The position numbers and the translations under genes were made by a program. The notes beneath the pieces were generated by a model. The model worked only from the letters and a program-made list of their open reading frames with translations. It had not been told where the DNA came from and made no database searches. This document shows, one piece after another, positions 23,311 through 30,194 of a DNA stretch of 30,357 bases. The stretch is from the IMG/VR virus record IMGVR_UViG_3300026197_000008, positions 1-30,357 of that record. One strand, 5' to 3'. Position 1 is the stretch's first letter. Each line of letters opens with the position of its first letter. This DNA is from a virus.

Positions 23311-23973
23311 ATGAAGCTAATAAACAAAATTAAACGGGCTTTTGCTAAGCCAGTTGATGAAACCCCCAGAAAGTATTTAGGGGCTTCATCAATTGGTCAC
23401 CCATGCTTACGCTATCTACAAAATGTTTACAATGGGATTGTGTCTGAAACTACACCAAAGCAGTCTCGCACTTTCGCTTTAGGTTATGCAATAGAGTCAA
23501 TGATTGTCTCAATTTTAGAAAACAGTTCCATTACTATCGAAACACCTAATAACAACAATAAACAGCTATTGCTTACTTGTGACGATGTGCCGGACTTTAA
23601 AGGGCATTGTGACGCTATTGCACACGAAAAAAACGCGAAGCACATTATAGAGATTAAAAGCGCCAATCAATCAGCGTTTACGCAAATGAAAAAGCATGGC
23701 ATTAAAGCTACTCGACCTACTTATTACGCACAAGGGCAAGCCTATTGTGGGTTTTCAGGTGCTCAAAGCGCTGTGTTTATCGTATTTAATAAAAACACAA
23801 GTGATTTGCACATTGAGCAATTTGATTTTAATCCTGATTGCTACGAAGAATTAAAAATTAAAGCCAAAACCGTAATTAACAGCACCTCGCCTGCGCCCAT
23901 GATTAGCGATAAACCCACTTATTTCGTGTGCCAGATGTGTTTTTACAAAAAACATTGTTTTGGTGAGCTATGA
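23311..23973 (+). CDS. Cas4/RecB-like exonuclease with Fe-S cluster (220 aa)
   Basis: PD-(D/E)XK nuclease. Active-site residues: Asp101 (GHCDAI), Glu114 and Lys116 (IIEIKSA), and a following YYAQGQAYCGF helix with the usual Gln-Tyr. Cysteines at 32 (GHPCLRY) and 207, 210 and 216 (CQMCFYKKHC) fit the four-Cys iron-sulphur cluster of Cas4 and AddB. It probably resects DNA ends for the neighbouring Sak4-SSB pair. A TGA just upstream of the ATG fixes the start, but the ribosome site is weak. No Cas1/Cas2 or CRISPR is present, so a CRISPR role is unlikely. Confidence 0.85.
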   Translation: MKLINKIKRAFAKPVDETPRKYLGASSIGHPCLRYLQNVYNGIVSETTPKQSRTFALGYAIESMIVSILENSSITIETPNNNNKQLLLTCDDVPDFKGHCDAIAHEKNAKHIIEIKSANQSAFTQMKKHGIKATRPTYYAQGQAYCGFSGAQSAVFIVFNKNTSDLHIEQFDFNPDCYEELKIKAKTVINSTSPAPMISDKPTYFVCQMCFYKKHCFGEL

Positions 23974-24230
23974 AAATAGATGAAGTGATTGAATATTATG
24001 GCACCAGGAACGCGGCATGTAATGCAATTGGTGTTGTGCGTGCTAGTTTCACGAGATGGGAAAATCAAGGATATTTGCCTCTTAAAACACAAACAAAGTT
24101 TTTTGTTAAGTCAAAAGGCGCGTTACAAATTGACATAGATGAGCAGGTAAGTGTTGAGCTTGCAAAGCATTTTAAAAGTTATGCGACAACTAAACGGTAT
24201 TACAGACTTTACAAGGGCGTCAAATGTTAA
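23970..24230 (+). CDS. Second Cro-like DNA-binding protein (86 aa)
   Basis: ATG overlaps the exonuclease stop as ATGA. The HTH (VIEYYGTRNAACNAIGVVRA, then SFTRWENQGYLPLKTQ) and the KSKGALQIDID segment match the pattern of the 63-aa regulator at 17037 (NYYKTSYQ, FVPIKSQ, TKGALIANI). The tail of 30 residues is extra and basic. It could bind the same palindromes from the far end of the operon or control the late switch; no direct evidence. Confidence 0.6.
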   Translation: MKIDEVIEYYGTRNAACNAIGVVRASFTRWENQGYLPLKTQTKFFVKSKGALQIDIDEQVSVELAKHFKSYATTKRYYRLYKGVKC

Positions 24231-24517
24231 AGGAAAAAAAATATAAGCAAAGTGAGTTGCTAGATAGCTACACTGTTGAGCGAGTAACACGCATGCATAC
24301 AATCATTAATAGATTGACGTTAATAATTGTTCTGCTAATTGCCTTAATGCTGGTTGCCGGCTTAATACGCCTATATGGCTATAGCGCTAATGCGCAATAC
24401 ATTGTTCAAGATTGCGAAGATAATTCGAGCCTAGTGCGCTATATATGCAATAATAAATTTTTGCTCACAGGGACGATAAAAAGCTATGAAGAAAGAAGGA
24501 GTAATCAAGCATTATAA
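24224..24517 (+). CDS. Single-pass membrane protein (97 aa), function unknown
   Basis: A charged N-terminus (KEKKYKQSELLDSYTVERVTRM) is followed by a membrane helix (residues about 31-52: LTLIIVLLIALMLVAGLIRL) and an outside part with two Cys (VQDCEDN, RYICNN). The topology is N-in, C-out. It overlaps both neighbours (24230 and 24486) in a tight early cluster. It might alter the envelope for superinfection or act in lysis timing, but this is not shown. Confidence 0.6.
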   Translation: MLKEKKYKQSELLDSYTVERVTRMHTIINRLTLIIVLLIALMLVAGLIRLYGYSANAQYIVQDCEDNSSLVRYICNNKFLLTGTIKSYEERRSNQAL

Positions 24518-24692
24518 CCATGAACGCGGTTTTGGTTTCATTACTTGCGATAACGCTGATACTTTTTTTCACATAAGCGGTGTTAAAAATTTAGTAGATG
24601 GCCAAACCCCAAAAAAACAACAACGTTGCGTGTTTGAAATTGTGGCAGCTAAAAAGGGCGCTCAAGCGGTTGAGGTTTTGCTTGTCGATTAG
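24486..24692 (+). CDS. Cold-shock domain protein (68 aa)
   Basis: Nucleic-acid-binding OB-fold of the CspA family. RNP1-like RGFGFI (14-19) and RNP2-like FFHIS (27-31) are in the right order, with a final strand AVEVLLVD. The length matches CspA (about 70 aa). It could act as an RNA chaperone or antiterminator in late infection. The last three bases overlap the convergent nuclease gene. Confidence 0.85.
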   Translation: MKKEGVIKHYNHERGFGFITCDNADTFFHISGVKNLVDGQTPKKQQRCVFEIVAAKKGAQAVEVLLVD

Positions 24693-25042
24693 TCCATAAA
24701 AAGATAGTTTTTAGTTTGTGTAATTGCTTCATCAACACTACGGCAACTAATAGCTTTATAGCCTTGATTGTTTAGGCGCTCGAGCATCATTTTTTGTGCG
24801 GGTGTTAAATTACCTTTTGGGCTTTTCATTTCGATAAATAAACCGCTATATCCGCCTTTAGGGATAGCCATAAAAATATCCGGTACACCGGATAACACAC
24901 CCATTTTACGAAGCTTATTGCCGCGCTGAGGCGAACAATTGCGTTGGTTGGGGGTATGCCACGTTACTTTGGCAAGATCTGAATGTAAGCGCACCCAATC
25001 CATGAACGCTATGTGTATGTCATCTTCAAGGTAGTTAGGCAT
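24689..25042 (-). CDS. VRR-NUC domain nuclease (117 aa)
   Basis: The start ATG 25042 lies inside the end of the lysozyme gene (8-nt overlap), which fits translational coupling; a longer frame upstream would cover the lysozyme. The fold signature is GVPDIFMAIPKGGYSGLFIE, then MKSPKG and PAQ: catalytic residues Asp55, Glu71, Lys73 and Gln83. Small VRR-NUC proteins are common in phages and may cut branched DNA or resolve junctions before packaging. It is the last gene of the leftward unit and meets the cold-shock gene tail to tail. Confidence 0.85.
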   Translation of the reverse strand: MPNYLEDDIHIAFMDWVRLHSDLAKVTWHTPNQRNCSPQRGNKLRKMGVLSGVPDIFMAIPKGGYSGLFIEMKSPKGNLTPAQKMMLERLNNQGYKAISCRSVDEAITQTKNYLFMD

Positions 25043-25460
25043 CGACAGGGCTACCATTACGCATAACGCTTGCAATGTCTCTTGCTCGATAGCCAACTTG
25101 ATGTGCCCAACGGCTGTCCAGCGCTTCCTCTGCGGCACAATCATAATCAAGCTTTTCAAGCGCTGCTATCATTTTTTTAAATTTCAGTAGCGTTGAAAGC
25201 CCCATGTTGAAACACATATTGATTAAGCAGGCTTTAATATGGTCGGGCTGTATTGAATAAAAATCATAGGGTGTTAACTCTTGCTCAAAACGTTTTATAT
25301 CGTTTTTCAGCATATAATGTGCTTCATCAAACGTTATGCCACGACTATCAAGGTTTCTGCCTATTCCAATCGTTAGTTTACCGCTGGTGCATTTGTAAGG
25401 ATATAAGCGTATGCCTTCATGCTCTGAAAGCCAACGCTCTAAAAATAATCTGCTATTCAT
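25035..25460 (-). CDS. Endolysin, T4-type lysozyme / glycoside hydrolase 24 (141 aa)
   Basis: Cell-wall lysis enzyme. The core LSEHEGIRLYPYKCTSGKLT followed by IGIGRNLDSRGI aligns with T4 lysozyme's [21 protein letters not shown]. The triad is Glu15, Cys24 and Thr30 with the usual 8- and 5-residue gaps; Cys replaces Asp20 of T4, a replacement seen in P22-type endolysins. The C-terminal helices (DHIKACLINMCFNMGLSTLLKFKKMI) also match. No signal or anchor is present, so export needs a holin. The ATG overlaps the stop of the small frame upstream. Confidence 0.9.
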   Translation of the reverse strand: MNSRLFLERWLSEHEGIRLYPYKCTSGKLTIGIGRNLDSRGITFDEAHYMLKNDIKRFEQELTPYDFYSIQPDHIKACLINMCFNMGLSTLLKFKKMIAALEKLDYDCAAEEALDSRWAHQVGYRARDIASVMRNGSPVDA

Positions 25461-25615
25461 TTTCGGGGGATATGTCCACGTCTACGCCATGAAACTTAAG
25501 CACGGTTTCTGCAGCTTGCTCAATAAACCCATCAGGTTTTTTGGTGGCGTAATAACTGGCATAGCCTAGCCCTAGTGCGCTTGCAACAATTGCCAATCTA
25601 AGCCATATCTTCATT
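25453..25615 (-). pseudogene. Small lysis membrane protein with a +1 frame break (about 53 aa if joined)
   Basis: From ATG 25615 (site GAGG, 7-nt spacing) a membrane-anchor sequence is read (MKIWLRLAIVASALGLGYG, TGA at 25532). From 25563 in another frame a second part follows (MASYYATKKPDGFIEQAAET, then VLKFHGVDVDISPENE, TAG at 25453). Dropping one G at the GGCC at 25558-25561 joins them into one 53-aa type II membrane protein resembling small Rz/holin-like lysis proteins beside Vibrio-phage lysozymes. It may be a real break, an assembly error, or two overlapping genes: AGGG lies 7 nt before ATG 25563. Confidence 0.5.
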
Positions 25616-25634
25616 ACGCCACCTCATTGGTTTT

Positions 25635-26108
25635 TTATGGTCTAATTACATGATAGTTAATAATAGTGTCGTTTTGCGGGTCAGCACTAAATGTCACGGT
25701 CAACGTGTCAGCTGTACAAACTGCTTGTAACGCAGTCACGCTACCTGTGCCATCATCAACAACCTGAACAAACGCTAAATCAGTGGCTTGCAAGCCAGTG
25801 ACTGTAATCGCTTCGGCTGCTGCGCCCCCTGCTGTCGTGTATTGTGCTGCATACACTGATTGATAAGGCTGTGTGCTAGCTAACGCATCGTTAGTTTCGT
25901 CATAACGTGCCATGCCTACCGCGTCACTTGCTGCAATCATAACCGCATCATTGTCAGCCCATTCAAACGCGCCGTTGTTAATGTCTTCGATATTATCGGC
26001 TTGGTCAACAAGGTAAGTTGCGCCTAGTGCTGTTGCAAGCGTGTCATCACATTCAATGCGCACAATTGATGGTGTGCCTAAGTCTCTTTTAATTTTTAAA
26101 ATTGCCAT
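25635..26108 (-). CDS. Beta-rich probable virion protein (157 aa)
   Basis: ATG 26108 behind AAGGA. The start MAILKIKRDLGTPSIVRIE is followed by Ala/Asp-rich sequence and a final beta domain (AEAITVTGLQATDLAFVQVV, then TADTLTVTFSADPQND and YHVIRP) found in several marine-phage structural proteins. The lack of membrane or catalytic motifs and its place in the late unit suggest a decoration, fibre or tail component. It has a candidate promoter of its own. Confidence 0.5.
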   Translation of the reverse strand: MAILKIKRDLGTPSIVRIECDDTLATALGATYLVDQADNIEDINNGAFEWADNDAVMIAASDAVGMARYDETNDALASTQPYQSVYAAQYTTAGGAAAEAITVTGLQATDLAFVQVVDDGTGSVTALQAVCTADTLTVTFSADPQNDTIINYHVIRP

Positions 26109-26130
26109 TGTAGTTCCTTAACTAGTTAAA

Positions 26131-26174
26131 GTTTTATAAGTGTAGCAAACGGTTCTACTGTCTGCTAATTGCCA
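26131..26174 (-). promoter_or_regulatory. Candidate extended -10 promoter before the 157-aa gene
   Basis: Minus strand TGC-TACACT forms an extended -10, with a weak -35 TTAGCA 18 bp upstream. It could restart expression of the last late genes, including lysis. Confidence 0.3.
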
Positions 26175-26210
26175 TTGTTTGCCTTTTTTTTGTATCATGT
26201 CAGCCTTTGG

Positions 26211-26897
26211 TTAACTGTACTCGTAGACGATTATTACGCCGTCTCCGCCCGCCTGTCCAATTCTGGCTGCCGTTGATGTTCCGCTTACGCCGCCACTTGC
26301 ACCTGCACCGGGGTCAACGCCGGGGTTTCCATCACCCGGGAAAACGGGGACTTGAGCGCCTGCCCCTAAAAAGCTGGAGCCTCCAAAGTTACCGCGAGAA
26401 AAAAAATCAACATTAGTGTGCATTGCAGCTCCGCCTGCTGTGCCTGACAAGTCAATATCACCGCCAGAACCGATGCCACCCGCCCCACCTTGATAATCTG
26501 GTATGCTGGACGATGCAGCTGCGCCAAGACCTCCAGCTCCACCTGTTGCCGAACAAAACGCTCCAAAAGATGAAGTTCCGCCTGTGTTACCGTTGTTGTT
26601 TCCTGCTGCGGTAGCTGCGCCACCAGCTCCCACCGTTACAGTTTCAGATGAAGTGCTGCTGACATCAATGAGTTTAATAGCGCAACCACCACCCCCGCCG
26701 CCAGATGATTGTGCGCCATTGATTGCCGTTGCCGCGCAGCCGCCAGCACTTCCACCGCCACCAACAACATACACTAGAACTTGCCTAATACCATTCGGTT
26801 TAATCCATGTACCACTAGCAGTAATTACTTGTACACTTGTTAATAATCCTGCTGCACCGGCAATACTTCCGGCTGTAAATGCACTGTATGAACTCAT
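26211..26897 (-). CDS. Glycine-rich tail adhesin (228 aa)
   Basis: Very Gly/Ala/Ser-rich protein. TASGTWIKPNGIRQVLVYVV followed by GGGGSAGG matches the start of the glycine-rich domain family seen in phage tail tips; further runs (GGGGGGCAIK, GTAGGAAM) could form polyglycine-II sandwiches as in the gp38 adhesin of phage S16. It sits after the long fibre and its accessory proteins. Likely role: receptor binding at the fibre tip. The start at 26897 follows GGGG. The repeats offer easy variation by recombination. Confidence 0.65.
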   Translation of the reverse strand: MSSYSAFTAGSIAGAAGLLTSVQVITASGTWIKPNGIRQVLVYVVGGGGSAGGCAATAINGAQSSGGGGGGCAIKLIDVSSTSSETVTVGAGGAATAAGNNNGNTGGTSSFGAFCSATGGAGGLGAAASSSIPDYQGGAGGIGSGGDIDLSGTAGGAAMHTNVDFFSRGNFGGSSFLGAGAQVPVFPGDGNPGVDPGAGASGGVSGTSTAARIGQAGGDGVIIVYEYS

Positions 26898-26900
26898 AAG

Positions 26901-27227
26901 TTATACCCCATGTTTATCTTTTAACGCCCTGCGTTTTTGATAAAACGCGTTGTTTTTAGGCAATACACCGTCTTCCATCGCTTGCCACAGGTCGTCTAGC
27001 TGCTCTTGGACGCTTGGCATTTCGCGTTTGTATTTTTCTTCGGGTGACTCTTGTCGTTTACGTTGAGCAATAACTGTAGGGTCTTTTTGTAAAACGTTGT
27101 TAATCAGCACCCAGCCCGGTTGCACTTCGGGTGCACAATCAATCCACTTCATGCTTTCATGGACAGGAAATTCATTGCCATCAGGCACTACTTGATGAAC
27201 TTTGTTGTCTAATATTAATGCTTTCAT
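26901..27227 (-). CDS. Tail-fibre accessory / assembly-like protein (108 aa)
   Basis: The start MKALILDNKVHQVVPDGNEF followed by PVHESMKWIDCAPEVQPGW is typical of small proteins beside phage fibre genes. A helical C-terminal half contains PSVQEQLDDLWQAMEDGVLP, resembling XkdW-like segments. ATG overlaps the upstream stop as ATGA, behind GGAG. Probably a chaperone or minor fibre part; it could also be structural. Confidence 0.55.
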   Translation of the reverse strand: MKALILDNKVHQVVPDGNEFPVHESMKWIDCAPEVQPGWVLINNVLQKDPTVIAQRKRQESPEEKYKREMPSVQEQLDDLWQAMEDGVLPKNNAFYQKRRALKDKHGV

Positions 27228-27529
27228 CGCTCAACTCCGTATTTTTGTTTGACTGTTGCCACCTTGGCTTTGACTTTATCAAGCTTGGTGCTGTCATTGT
27301 TTGCCAGCATTTCAAAAATAGCGTCAATTTTTTCGTCTAGTGTAGGCATTTCATTTTTTGCTTTGTTAGCATTTTCAATTGATTGCTTGTACTCTGTTAA
27401 CATTTGATTTATTTCATTTTTGCTTGGCTTTGGCGCATCGTAAGGCCAGTTAATAATTTCATTATTGCCAAGGTCGCAAGTAAGCCCCTCTTTGTAACCA
27501 TAAACTTTTTCAATAACCAAATTTATCAT
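27224..27529 (-). CDS. Small fibre-associated protein (101 aa)
   Basis: The start ATG 27529 (MINLVIEKVYGYKEGLTCD) is behind GGAG and overlaps the long-fibre stop as ATGA. The C-terminal half is helical and shares the EMPTLDEKIDAIFEML pattern with the REMPSVQEQLDDLWQAM segment of the next gene, suggesting that the two share a C-terminal domain. Role inferred as fibre assembly or attachment. Confidence 0.5.
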   Translation of the reverse strand: MINLVIEKVYGYKEGLTCDLGNNEIINWPYDAPKPSKNEINQMLTEYKQSIENANKAKNEMPTLDEKIDAIFEMLANNDSTKLDKVKAKVATVKQKYGVER

Positions 27530-29805
27530 GGTTGTATCTCCGTGATTCTTAAGTAGCAAGAAGAAGCGCCGCCAAACTTTCGCCCCCCGGATGTGCCGTT
27601 GATGTATGCAGTTGACGCCCCGGTAGTACCTACTCTTACACTATACGTAATACTGCTTGTTCCTCCTGCTGTCATTTGATAACTATACGTTCCGCTAGAT
27701 GTTTCTGACGATGAACCAAATACAGCATTAACCAGTGAAGCCTGCAACGCGTCAGAACTATCACTAGTGCATAAAATAGCAATAATTCCTTCTCCCGATG
27801 CAATCCTGTTTACACCAATTCCATATTCAAATACTAAAATGTTGCTGGAGTCAGTAGGGGTAATTGCTTGGCTTAATATCTCCGTTCCCTCTGAGCTTTG
27901 GGGAATCGTGTCATCATAAGGGATTACTGATGTTGTGCTTGAGTAGGTAGAATAAGTATCTTCGACAACTTGAACAATTGTGCCGCTTACAGGGTCTGTG
28001 CCTATTTCAAGCCCACGCATGTTAAACATAAAACCACTTGTTGTGCTGTCAGTAATTAAAACAGGTTTGGTAATTTGACCATCCGTTGTTGGCTCTGTTG
28101 CTGTCAATGCACCGGCTGTTGAAGGGTCTAAGAAATAAGTAGTGTTAGCCGTTAAACCGCTTAGCGTATCAATGTAACCGCTGCTGATTAATGTAAAGTT
28201 ATCAGCATCTGTAATGGCGCTGCAAATGCCCACTACTTCGGCATTAGCGGCACTGTCGGCTTGTGCTTCTGTATAAGTGCCTGCGCCATCTACACGCAGG
28301 ACATCACCCACAGAAAAGCCATGTGATGTTTGATTGACGTCAAGTGTCAGTGCACTGGAATTAAAATCGATTGCATCAACATAAGCCTTAGTTGCAGCAT
28401 CCTGCGGGTTTGTAGGGTCGGTTACGTTGGTAACTTTGTTGCTGTCGGCATCCATATCGCTGCCAAGCGTCAAATCATCAACCGTTTTAGCGCCTGTAAT
28501 AGTTTGTGTGCCATCGATTGTTACAACATTTTCAGGAACAGAAATATTAATCCAAGTAATCGCAGTTGTGCCGACTACAATGGCGGCTGTTTGTGTCATC
28601 ATATAAAGCGAGCCTGCCAATGCAGTGCCGCCAACAACCGCTACTTGGTCGCCTGCGTCCATGTCGCCAGCCTCATCATAGTCATCGGCACGCGTAAGGA
28701 TAGCAGGGTTTGAACCATCACCAACTTGTGTCAGTGTGTAAATGCCGTTTTCTTCCTGCGCCGTTTGGTCTTTGATAAGAATGCGGTCATTTAATGCAGG
28801 GCTTGAGCCATCAATGGAAAATGCCCCGTTACTTCCTGCTGTAAGCGTTGCGCCTACACCAGTACCATTATTATCGTAAGTGTAGCCTGTCAGGTTTGCA
28901 GTACTGCCGTAGTTACAGGCAGGGTGTGTGTTAAACGCAATTGCATCCACATAACCTTTGGTTGCTGGTTCACTTGTTGTGCTTGGCGCAGGCAAATTGG
29001 TAATGGTGTTGCTGTCCATGTCAATGGTGCCGGCCATTGTGCCGCCTGACAGCTCTAAATAAACACCGGTTGCACTGCCTGGTATTTGTGACCAGCTTGT
29101 TGTTGAGTGGTCATAGTATTCGAGTTGCTGTAAATCCGTGTTATACCGCAAATTAATTGCAGGGCTGACAGGAACGACGCGTTGGGCTGTTGTACCAGAA
29201 GGTAATTGAAACCCTGATGTGCCCGGAATAGTAGGGTTGTCTGCAATGCCAATTGTTGGGTTATCTGACAATCCATCGCCATCAGTTACAACAATTTGGT
29301 CAGCAGTGCCGGTTATTTCACGTGTAAGTAGGTCACCGGTGGTGTTAGTGCCTACTAGCAAGCCTGATGTTAAATTACCTATGTAAGTGCCGTTGACTAA
29401 CGTGCCATCATCAACCTTGGCAATTAACGTGTTGTTAGCAAGGTCTTGAACGGTTTGACCGCTTACACTGCCTTGGTCTTGTAGACCGATTAAACTTGCG
29501 CCTTCACCTATTGCGTTACTGGCTAGAAGCGTTAACACACTGCTTATTGTAGAGGTTTCAATGGTTACCCAATCAACGGATGTTGGTGAATAAAACTCAT
29601 AAGCTTCAAGCGTTGTGTTAAAGCGCAAACGATAATGCATGTTAGGGTTAACAGCGGGGCGCTCACCTGTGGAGCCACTGGCTAAAAACGTCCAAGGGTT
29701 GTTATACCGAATGTTATCACCGCCGCCATACCCAACCGTTATTTCATTGTTTTCTAAGTCACCTCCATCGGTAAACTCTGAAAATTTTTTAGTGTTTATA
29801 GCCAT
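27526..29805 (-). CDS. Long tail fibre protein (759 aa)
   Basis: The N-terminus MAINTKKFSEFTDGGDLENN may be the virion-binding part. Two fibre repeats, TITNLPAPSTTSEPATKGYV and KVTNVTDPTNPQDAATKAYV, each followed by DAI, are the classical phage tail-fibre motif. The middle has beta helices and GIYTLTQVGDG segments; the C-terminal 120 residues are Ser/Thr/Gly rich (SSETSSGTYSYQMTAGGTSS) and end YLRITEIQP. Together with the spike at 1863 this gives two distinct adhesion proteins. It starts behind AAGGAATT. Confidence 0.8.
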   Translation of the reverse strand: MAINTKKFSEFTDGGDLENNEITVGYGGGDNIRYNNPWTFLASGSTGERPAVNPNMHYRLRFNTTLEAYEFYSPTSVDWVTIETSTISSVLTLLASNAIGEGASLIGLQDQGSVSGQTVQDLANNTLIAKVDDGTLVNGTYIGNLTSGLLVGTNTTGDLLTREITGTADQIVVTDGDGLSDNPTIGIADNPTIPGTSGFQLPSGTTAQRVVPVSPAINLRYNTDLQQLEYYDHSTTSWSQIPGSATGVYLELSGGTMAGTIDMDSNTITNLPAPSTTSEPATKGYVDAIAFNTHPACNYGSTANLTGYTYDNNGTGVGATLTAGSNGAFSIDGSSPALNDRILIKDQTAQEENGIYTLTQVGDGSNPAILTRADDYDEAGDMDAGDQVAVVGGTALAGSLYMMTQTAAIVVGTTAITWINISVPENVVTIDGTQTITGAKTVDDLTLGSDMDADSNKVTNVTDPTNPQDAATKAYVDAIDFNSSALTLDVNQTSHGFSVGDVLRVDGAGTYTEAQADSAANAEVVGICSAITDADNFTLISSGYIDTLSGLTANTTYFLDPSTAGALTATEPTTDGQITKPVLITDSTTSGFMFNMRGLEIGTDPVSGTIVQVVEDTYSTYSSTTSVIPYDDTIPQSSEGTEILSQAITPTDSSNILVFEYGIGVNRIASGEGIIAILCTSDSSDALQASLVNAVFGSSSETSSGTYSYQMTAGGTSSITYSVRVGTTGASTAYINGTSGGRKFGGASSCYLRITEIQP

Positions 29806-29819
29806 GTGAATTCCTTTTT

Positions 29820-29930
29820 TTAGGGCAATTTACGCAATGATATACCAACATAAGCCGTGGCATCAGGTTGTGCACTGCTGTCGCTAAACGGCAATGTTAA
29901 GTCATAATTACTATTGTATTGAACGGTCAT
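29820..29930 (-). CDS. Small protein between the two fibre genes (36 aa)
   Basis: ATG 29930 has AAGGAA with 7-nt spacing, and the frame encodes MTVQYNSNYDLTLPFSDSSA, then QPDATAYVGISLRKLP. It is short and beta-like with no membrane segment. The site is good and the gap between the fibre genes is otherwise empty, so it is probably translated; it could be a minor fibre part. Confidence 0.5.
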   Translation of the reverse strand: MTVQYNSNYDLTLPFSDSSAQPDATAYVGISLRKLP

Positions 29931-29948
29931 TTTATTGTTCCTTGTAAG

Positions 29949-30194
29949 TTATACGCCTTGTCTGGCATCAGCTGTGAAGTGGTAAATGCTAAAAAATGAA
30001 TACGGATTAGCAGAACCTGAAAAAGTAGTTAAATAAGCACTTTTTTTAGGCTCAAATCCTACGCTATAGGTTCCTTGTGTAATGGTGTTATAGTCACTTG
30101 TAAATGTAGCTGGCGAACCAATTGCCACTCGTGCAGATGCACCATTTTTGTAATAGGAGTTATAGCGATCTGATGTGGCTATTGTAGGGCTATA
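29949..30194 (-). CDS. Tail fibre/tailspike protein, C-terminal 82 codons of the gene at 1863-1
   Basis: This is the continuation of the fibre gene that leaves the window at base 1. Codon 621 ends at base 1, and base 1 corresponds to 30195, so the next codon starts at 30194; the phase fits exactly and TAA lies at 29949-29951. The C-terminal residues (ending FTADARQGV) are aromatic and serine rich, as expected for a receptor-binding tip. An apparent ATG at 30338 lies inside the duplicated overlap and is internal Met, not a gene start. Confidence 0.75.
   Translation of the reverse strand, partial: YSPTIATSDRYNSYYKNGASARVAIGSPATFTSDYNTITQGTYSVGFEPKKSAYLTTFSGSANPYSFFSIYHFTADARQGV

Noticed and set aside
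23311-23973. CRISPR-associated Cas4
   Set aside because: No repeats, Cas1 or Cas2 are present, and the gene is next to Sak4-like and SSB-like genes, so a phage recombination exonuclease fits better.
16703-24692. Integrase or classical CI repressor gene in the early unit
   Set aside because: No tyrosine or serine recombinase motif and no LexA-type peptidase motif were seen in any reading frame.
25043-25159. Longer start for the VRR-NUC nuclease
   Set aside because: The extension overlaps the conserved end of the lysozyme in another frame and adds no known domain; ATG 25042 fits coupling.
26503-26940. Pro-rich plus-strand frame opposite the Gly-rich adhesin
   Set aside because: Pro runs are the expected complement of Gly codons; it has no ribosome site or domain.
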